NCBI GenBank assembly: GCA_903852585.1
Contig: CAINRG010000057.1
Coordinates: 1 to 54,245, forward strand
DNA: 54,245 nucleotides
Source: an uncultured Actinomycetes bacterium
GTDB lineage: Bacteria > Actinomycetota > Actinomycetes > Nanopelagicales > Nanopelagicaceae
Direction: 5' to 3'
Part shown: piece by piece, positions 18,921 to 28,699 of the stretch
Position numbering within the stretch: position 1 is the stretch's first letter
How the letters are laid out: each line of letters opens with the position of its first letter
Translations under genes and position numbers: made by a program
Notes under the pieces: model-generated
What the model was told of the DNA's origin: nothing
The model's input: the letters and a program-made list of their open reading frames with translations, nothing else
Databases searched by the model: none

Positions 18921-19757
18921 TTACAGAACAATTGTCCTGTTGCCAACGACAAAGATGCGATCTTCAGCGAAGAGCTTCACTGCGCGCGAGAGAACTCGCC
19001 TTTCAACATCGCGACCAAGAGCGATCATATCCTCCGGTGTAGCAGTGTGATTTGTATGCGCGATATCTTGTTCAATAATTGGACCTTCATCTAAGTCTGC
19101 CGTCACAAAGTGAGCTGTAGCGCCAATGATTTTTACGCCTCGATCGTGCGCCTGGTGATACGGCTTTGCACCTTTAAATCCTGGCAAGAACGAGTGATGA
19201 ATATTGATTATTGAGCCCTGAAGTTTTGAGCAAAAATCGGAACTTAAAATCTGCATGTATCGAGCAAGAACGAGAAAATCAATCTCTTCTTCATCCACAA
19301 TGTTTTGAAGTCTTACTTCGCTTTCGCTCTTTCCAAGGCTCTTTACATCGATAAAGTGGAAAGGAATACCATGTGACTCCACGAGAGCGCGGAGAGATTC
19401 GTGATTTGAAACTACGGCGGGGATTTCGATGGGGAGCTCGTTGAGTTCCTGAAGATAGAGAAGATCGCGCAGACAGTGGCTTTCTGAAGTGACCATAATT
19501 AAGGCACGCTTTTTTTCGCCTACAGGGCGAAGCTTCAAAACAGGTTTAAAACGGCCAAGCCCTTCTTGTAACGTCTTTTGAGATTCTTCAATCGTTTGTG
19601 CTGTTTCAAAGCGTGTGCGCATCACAAATGATTTTGTAACCGGATCTGTGAACTGTTGATTTTCGATAATATTTCCGTCGCATGCGAGAACAGAGCTCGT
19701 CATCGCATGCACAATGCCAGGTTGATCCTGACATTGGAGCGTGACGATGATATCCAT
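18921..19757 (-). CDS. purU: Formyltetrahydrofolate deformylase
   Basis: A 278-residue enzyme that hydrolyses 10-formyl-THF to formate and THF; the formate can feed PurT-type purine synthesis and the reaction balances one-carbon pools. It has an N-terminal ACT domain (residues 1-80, starting DIIVTLQCQDQPGIVHAMTS) and a C-terminal formyltransferase fold. The catalytic asparagine-histidine region is INIHHSFLPGFKGAKPYHQA, with the aspartate in FVTADLDEGPII. A TAGGCT hexamer (minus strand, 19764-19769) ends six bases before the ATG. It follows the MMPL gene on the same strand with a 17-base gap. Confidence 0.94.
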   Translation of the reverse strand: MDIIVTLQCQDQPGIVHAMTSSVLACDGNIIENQQFTDPVTKSFVMRTRFETAQTIEESQKTLQEGLGRFKPVLKLRPVGEKKRALIMVTSESHCLRDLLYLQELNELPIEIPAVVSNHESLRALVESHGIPFHFIDVKSLGKSESEVRLQNIVDEEEIDFLVLARYMQILSSDFCSKLQGSIINIHHSFLPGFKGAKPYHQAHDRGVKIIGATAHFVTADLDEGPIIEQDIAHTNHTATPEDMIALGRDVERRVLSRAVKLFAEDRIFVVGNRTIVL

Positions 19758-19774
19758 AGGTTAAGCCTAAAGGA

Positions 19775-21880
19775 TTAGTGATTGATTACGAACCGCTTCA
19801 TCCAACGAGGTGACCACCAGTTACGTTCACCGAATAGGCGCATTAAGGCCGGAACAAGCAGGCCACGAACTACCGTGGCATCCAAAATAACGGCAAATGC
19901 AACCCCAAAGCCAAGCGTCTTGATATTTGTTACTCCGCTTGTAACAAAGGCAACGAATGCGATTGCAAGAAGAAGTGCGGCAGCAGTAATGATTCGAGCA
20001 GAACGTTGTAGGCCAGTTGCTACAGCGTCCTCATTATTCATCCCTGACTCGTGCTCTTCCTTGATTCGAGAAAGTAAAAAGAGTTCGTAGTCCATCGAGA
20101 GTCCAAATGTCACAACGGAAATCAAAATGATCATAGAAGTGTCGATTGTGTGAGTGTTTGTGAATGAACCGACAAGCCATGTCAAATGACCTTCGATGAA
20201 TATCCACGTGAGCGCACCCATCATCGCTGCTAGTGAAATCATATTAAGAATGACAGCCTTAATTGGCAAAATGATGGAGCCAGTAAATAAGAAGAGAAGA
20301 ATCAAAACACCAAGTGCAATCCATCCAAGTGCCCATGGAAGAGTTTTTGCTATTCCGCCTTGCGTATCTGTGTAATCCGCGGCAACACCGCCAATCAAAA
20401 GTCCAGCAGGTGCAGGAAGAGCACGTATTTTTGTAATGAGCGCCTGTGCTTCATTTGTTCGTGGATTCATGGAATGAACTGCTGAAAAGCGAACAGTTGT
20501 ACCCACGACTTGTTCCGGACCAACGCGAACAATCCCTCCCACCGAAGAAATCTTCTTCTCGTAGGCTGAAAGCTCAGACTCACGAGAAACTCCATTTGGA
20601 ATGATAAATTCAATGGGATTTCCCTCTTGGCCTGGGAAGTCAGCAGATGCCATCGAATTTGCAATCGCAATCGGTGAAGAAGCTGGCATCACGCGCGCAT
20701 CTGCTTGAGAGAAGACGATATTTCGCACAGGAGATGCGATAACTGCCAAAACAGTTAAAGAAAGAACGACCACTGCGACTGGGCGACGCATGACAAAGCG
20801 TGCTGTTTGAGCCCAACGACCATCGGCCTTGGGAGTAATTGCGCTCTTACGAACAACAAATTTATCGATGCGGTGACCGATCAGGGCGAGAATTGCGGGG
20901 AATGGTACGAGCGCAGCAAGAATTGCGGCAGCAACAACAGCCATACCTGCATATCCAAATGATTTAAGGAACATCAATGGGAAAAATGTGAGAGATGCAA
21001 GAGTGATAATCACGGTAAGTCCGGAGTAAAAAACAGTCTTTCCTGCAGTCTTCACGGTATTCACAATGGCGCTTTCTACATCAGCACCATGATGAATTTC
21101 TTCACGAAAGCGATTAACCATGAGAAGGGCGTAATCAATGCCAAGACCAAGTCCCATACCGGTGATCAGATTAAGCGCAAATATGCTAACGCCAGTAGCA
21201 AGTGAAATGAGATAAATAATCGCAAGGGCACCGATGATGGCGCTTACTCCAACAATGAGTGGAGTTGCACTCGCAATTAAAGCGCCAAAAACAAAGAGAA
21301 GAAGTACGAAAATCAAAGGAATTGATATTCCTTCGGCGAGAGCCAAATCCTTTGAAATTTTGTCAGAAAGTGCTGAGTTGAATGCAGCAAAACCATTTAC
21401 GTAAACGCGAACTCCTTGGAATGTTCCATCATATTTTGATGCAATCAACTTACCTAAAGGCTTTGCATTTACCGGATCAGTCTCGCTTGAATAGATAAAA
21501 AGGTAGCCAGCTTTTTGATCTTTACTTGCAAGAGTAGGAGCGCCACCTGCGCTCCAGTAGGAAAGAGTTTTTGACACGCCCTTTTCAGCAGAAACCAACT
21601 TTTCAAGTGCTATGGCAGAAGCAATTACTGCTGGATCTGTAATAGATGTTGTGGATTTAACTTCGAGAATGACGGCCGGGTCTTTAACGTGAAATGTATC
21701 GGTCAAATATTTGAATACTTTTGCGGAGTCGCTATTTGGATTTGAGTATCCACCTCCAGAGAGTCGTGGAACTGCAAGACCTGCTAGAGCTCCGAGACCG
21801 ATGAGGGTAACAATAAAAAGGGTCAATACAGATTTACGTCGACGAACGACTACATGGCCAAGCTTCTCGAACATTTTCAC
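19775..21880 (-). CDS. MMPL/RND-family membrane transporter
   Basis: A 701-residue protein with two repeated halves. Each half has one N-terminal helix, a large outside loop and five further helices. The MMPL signature GMGLGLGIDYALLMVNRFREE is in the first half (near 240), and its counterpart VTFGLSMDYELFLLSRIKEEHE lies in the second half. Such proteins export lipids, siderophores or drugs using the proton gradient. The substrate is unknown, and there is no lipid-synthesis gene beside it. AGGGAG precedes the ATG. The region upstream, shared with a divergent 49-residue gene, has a six-base inverted repeat. Confidence 0.9.
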   Translation of the reverse strand: MKMFEKLGHVVVRRRKSVLTLFIVTLIGLGALAGLAVPRLSGGGYSNPNSDSAKVFKYLTDTFHVKDPAVILEVKSTTSITDPAVIASAIALEKLVSAEKGVSKTLSYWSAGGAPTLASKDQKAGYLFIYSSETDPVNAKPLGKLIASKYDGTFQGVRVYVNGFAAFNSALSDKISKDLALAEGISIPLIFVLLLFVFGALIASATPLIVGVSAIIGALAIIYLISLATGVSIFALNLITGMGLGLGIDYALLMVNRFREEIHHGADVESAIVNTVKTAGKTVFYSGLTVIITLASLTFFPLMFLKSFGYAGMAVVAAAILAALVPFPAILALIGHRIDKFVVRKSAITPKADGRWAQTARFVMRRPVAVVVLSLTVLAVIASPVRNIVFSQADARVMPASSPIAIANSMASADFPGQEGNPIEFIIPNGVSRESELSAYEKKISSVGGIVRVGPEQVVGTTVRFSAVHSMNPRTNEAQALITKIRALPAPAGLLIGGVAADYTDTQGGIAKTLPWALGWIALGVLILLFLFTGSIILPIKAVILNMISLAAMMGALTWIFIEGHLTWLVGSFTNTHTIDTSMIILISVVTFGLSMDYELFLLSRIKEEHESGMNNEDAVATGLQRSARIITAAALLLAIAFVAFVTSGVTNIKTLGFGVAFAVILDATVVRGLLVPALMRLFGERNWWSPRWMKRFVINH

Positions 21881-21913
21881 TCCCTGAGGATTTTAAACAA
21901 CGCCATATTGTCT

Positions 21914-21927
21914 CACTCTTGAGAGTG
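21914..21927. repeat. Inverted repeat between the MMPL gene and a divergent small gene
   Basis: CACTCT (21914-21919) and AGAGTG (21922-21927) are inverted repeats two bases apart, 34 bases before the MMPL start and 22 before the ATG of the divergent gene. The size suits a small dimeric repressor, but no regulator gene is adjacent. Confidence 0.45.
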
Positions 21928-21949
21928 GTCGACGCTGTAGAGTTCTCGT

Positions 21950-22099
21950 ATGGATGAGAAAAAGGTGAGACCAGCGACACCCGCAAAGCCACTTATTCCA
22001 TCAAAGACTGCTGATGAAGAGATGAAAGACCCATCTGAATTTGCAGCCGATGGCTCACGAGATGCTGAGCTTAAACGCGATGTACCGCCGCACTACTAG
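21950..22099 (+). CDS. Small conserved-looking 49-residue hydrophilic protein
   Basis: A short frame rich in charged residues (MDEKKVRPATPAKPLIPSK, then EEMKDPSEFAADGSRDAELK, ending PPHY). No transmembrane segment or signal is visible, and I recognise no family. A TAGAGT hexamer at 21938-21943 ends exactly six bases before the ATG, as at the other leaderless starts in this window, which is the main support that it is real. The stop codon lies five bases from the convergent fmdB-like gene. Confidence 0.55.
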   Translation: MDEKKVRPATPAKPLIPSKTADEEMKDPSEFAADGSRDAELKRDVPPHY

Positions 22100-22104
22100 G
22101 AAAA

Positions 22105-22308
22105 TTATTCTGATGCCGGTTTCTGTGAACTTGGTCGGGAATCAGTCTTGTAAAAACCCGATCCCTTAAAAACAACACCTACATTCGCGTAAACCTTGCG
22201 TACTTCGCCACCACACTTTGGGCAGACCGTGATGGGCTCCTCAGAAAAGGATTGAACCACCTCGAACTGATCCTCGCATGCGTTACATGCGTATTGGTAG
22301 GTAGGCAT
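22105..22308 (-). CDS. FmdB-family zinc-ribbon protein
   Basis: A 67-residue protein of the FmdB/CxxC_CXXC_SSSS regulatory family. It begins with PTYQYACNACEDQFEV and carries a second pair, CPKCGGEV, so four cysteines form a zinc ribbon. A putative regulator, with no proven target. A TACAAT hexamer (minus strand, 22316-22321) ends seven bases before the ATG. Confidence 0.88.
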   Translation of the reverse strand: MPTYQYACNACEDQFEVVQSFSEEPITVCPKCGGEVRKVYANVGVVFKGSGFYKTDSRPSSQKPASE

Positions 22309-22358
22309 AGGACATATTGTAAGGAAGTGAGATGATTGCCCCTAATCGGAGGTTGAAA

Positions 22359-22943
22359 ATGAAGAAGTTGGGCATCATGGCAGCTGTTGCGGCGCTCTTT
22401 TTGGCCACTCCCGTTTCGGCATACGCCAACTCTCTTGCCTCAACATCTCCAGCATCGGGCGCCGTTCTTGTAGTCGCTCCAAACGCTGTATCAGTAGTCG
22501 GAACTTCGCCACTTCAAACTGACGGAAACCAACTTTCAGTTCTTGATCCAAAGGGAACTGCCGTTGATGATGGATCCATTACTGTCGATGGAACATCCGT
22601 TGTTGTTGGATTAAAACCACTTACCTCTGCAGGGGTATACACAGTCTCTTACACTCTTCTTGCAAATGGAGAAGCTCCGCTTCAAGGTTCATTCACATTT
22701 TTATATAACGCACCTGCTGATATGTCATCGGCAACTCCGACTCCAGTGCCAACTGTCACAAAAGCACACGTATCTACCGGCACCGGACATGGCGCAGTAA
22801 TTTTTGTCATCTTCATCTTCTTGGCTGGATGCGCGATGGCAGCATTCCTATTTTGGTACGGACGCACTCTTTTGCGCCAGACTCAAAAGAAGAAGCGAAA
22901 GGCAACAAAGAAGAAGTCTGCTCCAAGCACTCGCAAGGAGTAG
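22359..22943 (+). CDS. CopC-domain protein with C-terminal membrane anchor
   Basis: A 194-residue exported protein. It has a signal peptide (MKKLGIMAAVAALFLATPVS) and a CopC-like immunoglobulin-fold domain (SPASGAVLVVAP, then GVYTVSYTLLANGEAPLQG). A Pro/Thr-rich spacer, one transmembrane helix (about 155-175), and a very Lys-rich tail (QKKKRKATKKK) follow. In true CopC the mature protein begins with a copper-binding histidine (AHA-like cleavage). Here the mature end reads ANSLASTSP and has no such histidine, so copper binding may be lost or changed. ATG 22359 has a good GGAGG upstream. It is followed 3 bases later by the CopD-CtaG gene. Confidence 0.85.
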   Translation: MKKLGIMAAVAALFLATPVSAYANSLASTSPASGAVLVVAPNAVSVVGTSPLQTDGNQLSVLDPKGTAVDDGSITVDGTSVVVGLKPLTSAGVYTVSYTLLANGEAPLQGSFTFLYNAPADMSSATPTPVPTVTKAHVSTGTGHGAVIFVIFIFLAGCAMAAFLFWYGRTLLRQTQKKKRKATKKKSAPSTRKE

Positions 22944-22946
22944 CAA

Positions 22947-24803
22947 TTGTTCTCCCAAGCATTAGCGCATTCACATTCAAGCTCTAACACCCTTGTCTCA
23001 ATTCTTACGCCAGTAATCAAAGATCTGTCGCTGATATCAGCAACGACTGCAGTTGGTCTTTTATTTGCTATTGCCTTCTTTATCGAAGAAAAAAAGGGAT
23101 TTCTTACACAGGAATCTTTCCGAGTAAAAAGACTCCTTCAGTTATCGATGTTGATCTGGGTTATCACTCTGGTCGGATCGATTTTTATCGAGTTGGCCAA
23201 TATTCTTGACGAGGGCCTTCTCAGTGCATTTAACGCGACAGTACTTCGCTCCTTTCTCCAGCAGACTGTAATTGGGCGTGTCTTTCTTGCCCAGCTCATC
23301 TTTTCCTTAGCTGCAACGTTCATTTCTTACAGATCACGAAAAGTAGGTGCTGTGTATTGGGCTCTTGCTATTACGCTTTTTGCGACAATCCTTCCCATTT
23401 TTCAAAGTCATTCAAGCGGTCTCAGTAATCACACTCTGGCAATTGGTTCGCTTGTATTTCACGTTATTTTTATTACTTTATGGGTGGGCGGAGTTATCGG
23501 GCTCATTGTTATTTCACCGAAAGAACGCGCCGCTTCCCTTTCTCGCTTCAGTTCCTTTGCTCTCTGGGCGGCAGTCATTGTCACTTTCAGCGGTGCTGTA
23601 AACGCATATAGCCGATTGAATTTCCTATCCGCTTGGAGTTCTCCATACTCATCATTAGTGCTTCTTAAAATTGTTTTGACCGGCTTACTTATTGCATTTG
23701 GGGCAAAGCATCGCTCCTACATCATCGCCAAGAAACCTACTGAAACATTTTCATTGTTAAGTGTAGAAATAGTCGTAATGGTTTTAACCGTTGGAGTTGG
23801 CGGATGGCTTTCAACTCTGAATCCACCCGAGCATCCAGGCGTTCCGTCTCAACCTCCCGCTCCAAATCTCTCCAGGCTTTTCTGGTCGTATTCACCGGAT
23901 GCGCTATTTCTTGGAATTTTAATCCTTGCGACATCTTTATATATTCGTGGAGTCGTCTTGCTTTCTCGACGTGGAGACAAGTGGCCAATGGGACGCACCG
24001 TTGCATTTATTTTTGGAGTTGCATTTGCCGACTATGCAACAAGTGGCGGAATCGGTATATATGCGTCATATGCATTTTCCTATCACATGATTTCTCACAT
24101 GATCATTGGAATGATCGCACCTATCGGATTTGTTTTAAGCGCTCCTCTTACTCTGGCACTTCGCACACTTCCAATTGGACGTACGGAGAATGAACGAGGT
24201 ATTCGGGGATCTGTTATTACATTGATTCATTCAAAGGTCCTCAATTTCTATACAAATCCCATCGTTGTCCTTGCAATTTTTGATGGTTCACTCTTTTTGT
24301 TGTACATGACTCCACTTTTTAGCGCGATGATGCATAGCCATACAGGCCATCTGATTATGGATATTCACTTCCTACTTTCGGGGTATCTCTTCTTCCATGT
24401 GATTATCGGAGTAGATCCCAATCCTCGCAAAGTTCCTCACATCGTTCGAATTATCATTCTCTTTGCAGCAATGAGCATTCATGCCTTCTTCTCGATATCA
24501 CTTCTCTCCACTTCATCACTTCTAGATGGCGGTTATTTCGCTTCTCTTCATCGAACGTGGAATACAGACCTACTTGTGGATCAACATCTCGGTGGCTCTA
24601 TTGGGTGGGCTATGGGTGAAATTCCTATTTTGCTGGCGTTGGTTGCCACTTTCATTCAGTGGGTTCGTGATGATTCTCGCGAAGCAAAACGGATTGATCG
24701 CGCTGCTGAGCGCGCTGATGCAATGGGTGAAGATGACGAGCTTTCTGAGTACAACCGTTATCTAGCTCAATTGCGTGGCCATGACCGCGAAATCGGCCAG
24801 TAA
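22947..24803 (+). CDS. CopD-CtaG fusion membrane protein (copper handling / cytochrome oxidase assembly)
   Basis: A 618-residue polytopic protein. The first half, about residues 30-280, matches the CopD/YcnJ copper-transport domain, with a histidine-rich start (ALAHSHSSS). The second half, about 310-590, matches CtaG/caa3-type oxidase assembly proteins, with the conserved segments YHMISHMIIGMIAPIGFVLSAP and HTGHLIMDIHFLLSGYLFF. The fusion suggests copper delivery to heme-copper oxidase, consistent with the CopC-like partner three bases upstream. TTG 22947 is the likely start because AAGGAG lies seven bases before it. The stop codon overlaps the -10 hexamer of purK. Confidence 0.88.
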   Translation: MFSQALAHSHSSSNTLVSILTPVIKDLSLISATTAVGLLFAIAFFIEEKKGFLTQESFRVKRLLQLSMLIWVITLVGSIFIELANILDEGLLSAFNATVLRSFLQQTVIGRVFLAQLIFSLAATFISYRSRKVGAVYWALAITLFATILPIFQSHSSGLSNHTLAIGSLVFHVIFITLWVGGVIGLIVISPKERAASLSRFSSFALWAAVIVTFSGAVNAYSRLNFLSAWSSPYSSLVLLKIVLTGLLIAFGAKHRSYIIAKKPTETFSLLSVEIVVMVLTVGVGGWLSTLNPPEHPGVPSQPPAPNLSRLFWSYSPDALFLGILILATSLYIRGVVLLSRRGDKWPMGRTVAFIFGVAFADYATSGGIGIYASYAFSYHMISHMIIGMIAPIGFVLSAPLTLALRTLPIGRTENERGIRGSVITLIHSKVLNFYTNPIVVLAIFDGSLFLLYMTPLFSAMMHSHTGHLIMDIHFLLSGYLFFHVIIGVDPNPRKVPHIVRIIILFAAMSIHAFFSISLLSTSSLLDGGYFASLHRTWNTDLLVDQHLGGSIGWAMGEIPILLALVATFIQWVRDDSREAKRIDRAAERADAMGEDDELSEYNRYLAQLRGHDREIGQ

Positions 24804-24812
24804 ACTTTCCAC

Positions 24813-25928
24813 GTGGCATTCCCTCGATTAGGCGTCATTGGAGCAGGACAACTCGCTCGCATGATGGTTGCACCCGCAACCGAACTCGGAATCAGCCTAC
24901 GACTCCTTGCACAAGACCCAACAGATAGCGCAGCACAAATCTGTGACCACTTTATAGGCAACCCAACCGATGCAGAAGCAGTTCTAAATTTTGCTCGCAC
25001 ATGTGATGTTGTGACATTTGAACACGAGCAAGTGCCGCAATCTGTCATTAAGAATTTAGAAAATAATGGAATTAAAGTTTATCCTCGTTCGGATTCTTTT
25101 ATCTACTCTCAAAATAAAGTTGAGATGCGCAAAAAAATGGATGAGCTCGGTCTGCCAAATCCAAGATGGCAACACTATTCCGGTGGAAATGTAGAAATTT
25201 CCTATCCGCTCATTGCAAAAACAATTACCGGGGGATACGACGGACGTGGCGTCTTTGTTATTAAGAATGAAGGTGAATTGCTTGACCTTCATAACGATAT
25301 TGGCCAACCTCTCCTGCTAGAAGAAAAATTAACTTTTGATTCTGAAATTGCCATTATGGTCGCTCGCTCACCTCACGGTCAGGCTGCAACATGGGCAGCT
25401 ACATGGACAGTTCAAGATGGCGGAATTTGCACCTCAACAATTACCCCGGTTCCCGATGTTTCAGAAGAGATTGCAACGGCTGCGACAAAAATTGCATTAA
25501 ATATTGCACAAGGAATTTCACTCGTTGGCGTCATGGCTGTGGAGCTATTTAAGGTGGGCGACTCCCTGATTGTGAATGAGCTTGCGATGCGCCCACATAA
25601 TTCAGGGCATTGGACAATCGAAGGTTCGAGAACTTCTCAATTTGAACAACATATTCGGGCAGTGCTTGATCTTCCTCTTGGCGATACCTCTCTCACCTCA
25701 CAATGGGTTGTTATGGGCAATATTCTCGGAGGCGAGAAAAACGATATGTATCGACCATATTTACATTTGATGGCTCGCACGCCAGGACTCAAATTTCACC
25801 ACTATCGCAAGGATGTTCGCCCAGGACGCAAGATTGGCCATGTGACACTTCTTGGTGATGACCTCGTAGAATTGAGAAATGAAGTGCAGCACGCACTCGA
25901 TTATCTGAGCGGAGCCGTAGATGAGTAA
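24813..25928 (+). CDS. purK: 5-(carboxyamino)imidazole ribonucleotide synthase
   Basis: A 371-residue ATP-grasp enzyme that carboxylates AIR with bicarbonate and ATP to N5-CAIR in purine synthesis. The N-terminal [12 protein letters not shown] loop, the ATP-grasp glycine loop [10 protein letters not shown] and the [13 protein letters not shown] segment are present. The start is GTG 24813, because TAAACT at 24801-24806 ends six bases before it. It overlaps purE by 8 bases, so PurK and PurE are coupled, as usual for consecutive steps. Confidence 0.96.
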   Translation: MAFPRLGVIGAGQLARMMVAPATELGISLRLLAQDPTDSAAQICDHFIGNPTDAEAVLNFARTCDVVTFEHEQVPQSVIKNLENNGIKVYPRSDSFIYSQNKVEMRKKMDELGLPNPRWQHYSGGNVEISYPLIAKTITGGYDGRGVFVIKNEGELLDLHNDIGQPLLLEEKLTFDSEIAIMVARSPHGQAATWAATWTVQDGGICTSTITPVPDVSEEIATAATKIALNIAQGISLVGVMAVELFKVGDSLIVNELAMRPHNSGHWTIEGSRTSQFEQHIRAVLDLPLGDTSLTSQWVVMGNILGGEKNDMYRPYLHLMARTPGLKFHHYRKDVRPGRKIGHVTLLGDDLVELRNEVQHALDYLSGAVDE

Positions 25929-26403
25929 AGATGTTGCAATCATTATGGGTTCTGACTCTGATTGGCCAGTAATGGAAGCTGCCGCTCAAATCTTGGATCA
26001 ATGTGGAATAACTTATGAAGCAAGCGTTGTGAGCGCACATCGAACCCCAGAAGAGATGATGACATTTGCGAAGGGGGCTGCATCGGCCGGATTCAAAGTT
26101 GTTATTGCAGGAGCAGGTGGTGCGGCACATTTGCCTGGCATGGTTGCAGCTGCAACCACACTTCCCGTCATAGGCGTTCCCGTCCCTCTGAAATATCTAG
26201 AAGGTATGGATTCGTTACTTTCTATTGTGCAAATGCCGGCAGGTATTCCGGTAGCCACAGTTGGTATTGGAAATGCAAAAAATGCAGGGTTGCTCGCTGC
26301 ACGAATTATTGGAAGTTTTGATTCAAATGTTTCTGCAAAAGTTGCTGAATTAATGGAAGGAGCTCGACAAGAGTCTCTTTCTAAGCACGTCCCAAAGCTC
26401 TAA
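25921..26403 (+). CDS. purE: N5-CAIR mutase
   Basis: A 160-residue class I PurE that converts N5-CAIR to CAIR. Its signatures are [12 protein letters not shown] (residues 7-18), SAHRTPEEM, and [11 protein letters not shown]. It is translated from an ATG inside the end of purK. The 3' end overlaps the convergent UDP-glucose dehydrogenase gene by 23 bases. Confidence 0.97.
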   Translation: MSKDVAIIMGSDSDWPVMEAAAQILDQCGITYEASVVSAHRTPEEMMTFAKGAASAGFKVVIAGAGGAAHLPGMVAAATTLPVIGVPVPLKYLEGMDSLLSIVQMPAGIPVATVGIGNAKNAGLLAARIIGSFDSNVSAKVAELMEGARQESLSKHVPKL

Positions 26404-27697
26404 ATTTCCATCCGGCTTCGAGCCATTTTTCTCGATCTAGTGCGTTTCGCCCATCGATGATGATGGCATTTGCTACATAGCTCTTCAATGCCAGCGGATC
26501 AATTTCACGGTACATCTTCCACTCTGTTAAATGGAGAACAATTTCGGCATCCTGGACACACTCTTCAATGGATTGAGCAAAATTAAGGACGGGAAATCTC
26601 TTTGCCGCAGGTTCCATTGCTTTTGGATCATGAACTGTCACGATTGCACCAGCTGCTTGAATTTGAACAGCGATATCAAGCGCAGGGGAGTCGCGAACAT
26701 CATCGCTATCTGGTTTAAATGCAGCGCCCAAAACTGCAACTTTCTTTCCACGCAAATCTTCCGTGAGATCACGGCGCACGAGTTCGATGACGCGTTGACG
26801 AGCACGAAGGTTGATCGAATCAATCTCTCGTAAAAATTCAAGCGCTTGTGAGGCACCAAGTTCCTCAGCTCGCGCCATAAATGCACGAATATCTTTTGGA
26901 AGGCATCCTCCACCAAATCCAATTCCTGCTTGCAAGAAACGGCTTCCAATTCTTGGGTCATATCCAATTGCCTTTGCAAGAACGGTGACATCTCCTCCGG
27001 CTGCTTCGCAGATTTCTGCCATGGCATTAATGAAAGAGATTTTTGTCGCAAGAAATGAGTTTGCTGCAACCTTAACGAGCTCAGCAGTCGGTAAGTCTGC
27101 TCGCACCCACGGAGTATTTTCTGCAATATTGGAGGCATAGACTTCTTTTAGAATTTCTTCTGCCCGATCATTCGTAACTCCGACAACAAGCCGATTCGGG
27201 TGGAGGGTGTCTTCAACTGCAAATCCTTCACGCAAGAACTCTGGATTCCACGCCAAATCCGCTTTGGGATTTATTTCGAGAAGGCGCGCTCGAAGGCGAG
27301 CTGCAGTGCCAACAGGAACTGTGGACTTACCGACCACGAGTGAGCCATCTTTTGCAATCGCTCCTACTTCTTCCAGAGATGCATTAACAAATGTCAGGTC
27401 TGCTGCGAGCCCGTCTGTAACTTGCGGTGTCCCGACACAGAGAAAATGGATATCACAGTCTGCGACATCAGAAAATTTTGTTGTGAATGTGAGGCGACCA
27501 CTCTGCACTTGTTCGGCAAGAAGTGTGTCTAAACCAGGTTCATAAAATGGAATCTCGCCCTTTTGTAAAAGCGCAATCTTTGCTGGGTCTACATCGACTC
27601 CAATAACGTGAAAGCCGAGAGATGCCATGCAGGCAGCATGAGTTGCACCGAGATAACCGGTGCCAATCACAGATATTTTGAGAGCCATTGAAGTCAT
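26381..27697 (-). CDS. ugd: UDP-glucose 6-dehydrogenase
   Basis: A 438-residue enzyme that oxidises UDP-glucose to UDP-glucuronate with two NAD+. The Rossmann motif [11 protein letters not shown] starts at residue 12, the Glu-containing region is [13 protein letters not shown], and the catalytic cysteine is in [14 protein letters not shown]. The start may be ATG 27697 or the in-frame ATG three codons later; no ribosome-binding site is clear for either. The product would feed exopolysaccharide or glycan synthesis by glycosyltransferases such as the divergent neighbour at 27737. Confidence 0.94.
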   Translation of the reverse strand: MTSMALKISVIGTGYLGATHAACMASLGFHVIGVDVDPAKIALLQKGEIPFYEPGLDTLLAEQVQSGRLTFTTKFSDVADCDIHFLCVGTPQVTDGLAADLTFVNASLEEVGAIAKDGSLVVGKSTVPVGTAARLRARLLEINPKADLAWNPEFLREGFAVEDTLHPNRLVVGVTNDRAEEILKEVYASNIAENTPWVRADLPTAELVKVAANSFLATKISFINAMAEICEAAGGDVTVLAKAIGYDPRIGSRFLQAGIGFGGGCLPKDIRAFMARAEELGASQALEFLREIDSINLRARQRVIELVRRDLTEDLRGKKVAVLGAAFKPDSDDVRDSPALDIAVQIQAAGAIVTVHDPKAMEPAAKRFPVLNFAQSIEECVQDAEIVLHLTEWKMYREIDPLALKSYVANAIIIDGRNALDREKWLEAGWKFRALGRA

Positions 27698-27736
27698 ACT
27701 ACCGATACTGGCCTCTCAAAACGCTACCGTAGGAGC

Positions 27737-28699
27737 GTGAAATATCCTGGCGTAAGCGTTGTGCTCCCTATCTTGAATGAGGAGCGCTATCTGGCTGATG
27801 CTATCGAGGGCATTCTCCTCCAGCGCTATGAAGGCGAACTCGAAGTTATTTTGGCCCTTGGCCCGTCACGGGATCGCACACACGAAATCGCAGAAAAGCT
27901 TCGAGAAACTGATCCGCGAATAGTCTTGGTAGAAAGCCCAACTGGTCGTACAGCGGCTGGACTCAATCTTGCTATAAAGAAATCGCGCTATGACATTATT
28001 TGTCGCATTGATGGCCATGCTGAAATATCTCAAACATATATTCAGGATGCAGTTGAAATTATGCAGGAGACAGGCGCGGTCAATGTTGGTGGAATTATGG
28101 CTGCTGTTGGAAAGACGCCATTCGAAAAATCTGTTGCAACCGCAATGCGTTCCCCACTAGGAGTTGGTGGTGCGCGTTTTCATATCGGCGGGACTGCTGG
28201 TCCTTCAGATACCGTCTATCTGGGCGTCTTTAAGAAGAACGCGCTCTTGGCTGCTGGACTTTATGATGAGCGTTTTACACGAGCACAAGATTGGGAGCTT
28301 AACTATCGCTTACGCCAAAGCGGAGGAGTCATTTGGTTTGATCCACGACTTGTTGTGACATATCGACCTCGTCCAACGTTGCAGGCACTTGCAAAGCAAT
28401 ACTTTGAATATGGGCGTTGGCGCCATGCCGTCGTACGCACCCACAAAGGAACAGCAAACTATCGATATCTGGCCCCACCAATTGCGACAGGCTTGATTGC
28501 CCTCTCGTGCATCGGCGGCGTGCTCATTCACCCGCTGCTTTTTATACCAGCACTTTCATATGCTTCTGCAATTTTGATCGGTTCAATCACAATAGGTAGA
28601 AGCCTTTCGGAGAAAATTTCACTTCCCGCCGTTCTTGCCACAATGCATATTTCGTGGGGTATTGGCTATATCTTTTCACCACGCAAGCTCATCTCATGA
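27737..28699 (+). CDS. Family 2 glycosyltransferase with C-terminal membrane helices
   Basis: A 320-residue protein. The GT2 fold occupies about residues 5-230: VSVVLPILNEERYL at the start, the nucleotide-sugar ICRIDGHAEIS acidic motif near 90, and a QDWELNYRLRQSGG acceptor region near 190. Two or three hydrophobic helices end the protein, so it acts at the inner face of the membrane. It resembles ExoA-like polysaccharide enzymes. Sugar and acceptor are unknown. GTG 27737 follows TACCGT by six bases. The stop overlaps the start of the SpoIID gene (ATGA), so they are coupled. Confidence 0.88.
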   Translation: MKYPGVSVVLPILNEERYLADAIEGILLQRYEGELEVILALGPSRDRTHEIAEKLRETDPRIVLVESPTGRTAAGLNLAIKKSRYDIICRIDGHAEISQTYIQDAVEIMQETGAVNVGGIMAAVGKTPFEKSVATAMRSPLGVGGARFHIGGTAGPSDTVYLGVFKKNALLAAGLYDERFTRAQDWELNYRLRQSGGVIWFDPRLVVTYRPRPTLQALAKQYFEYGRWRHAVVRTHKGTANYRYLAPPIATGLIALSCIGGVLIHPLLFIPALSYASAILIGSITIGRSLSEKISLPAVLATMHISWGIGYIFSPRKLIS

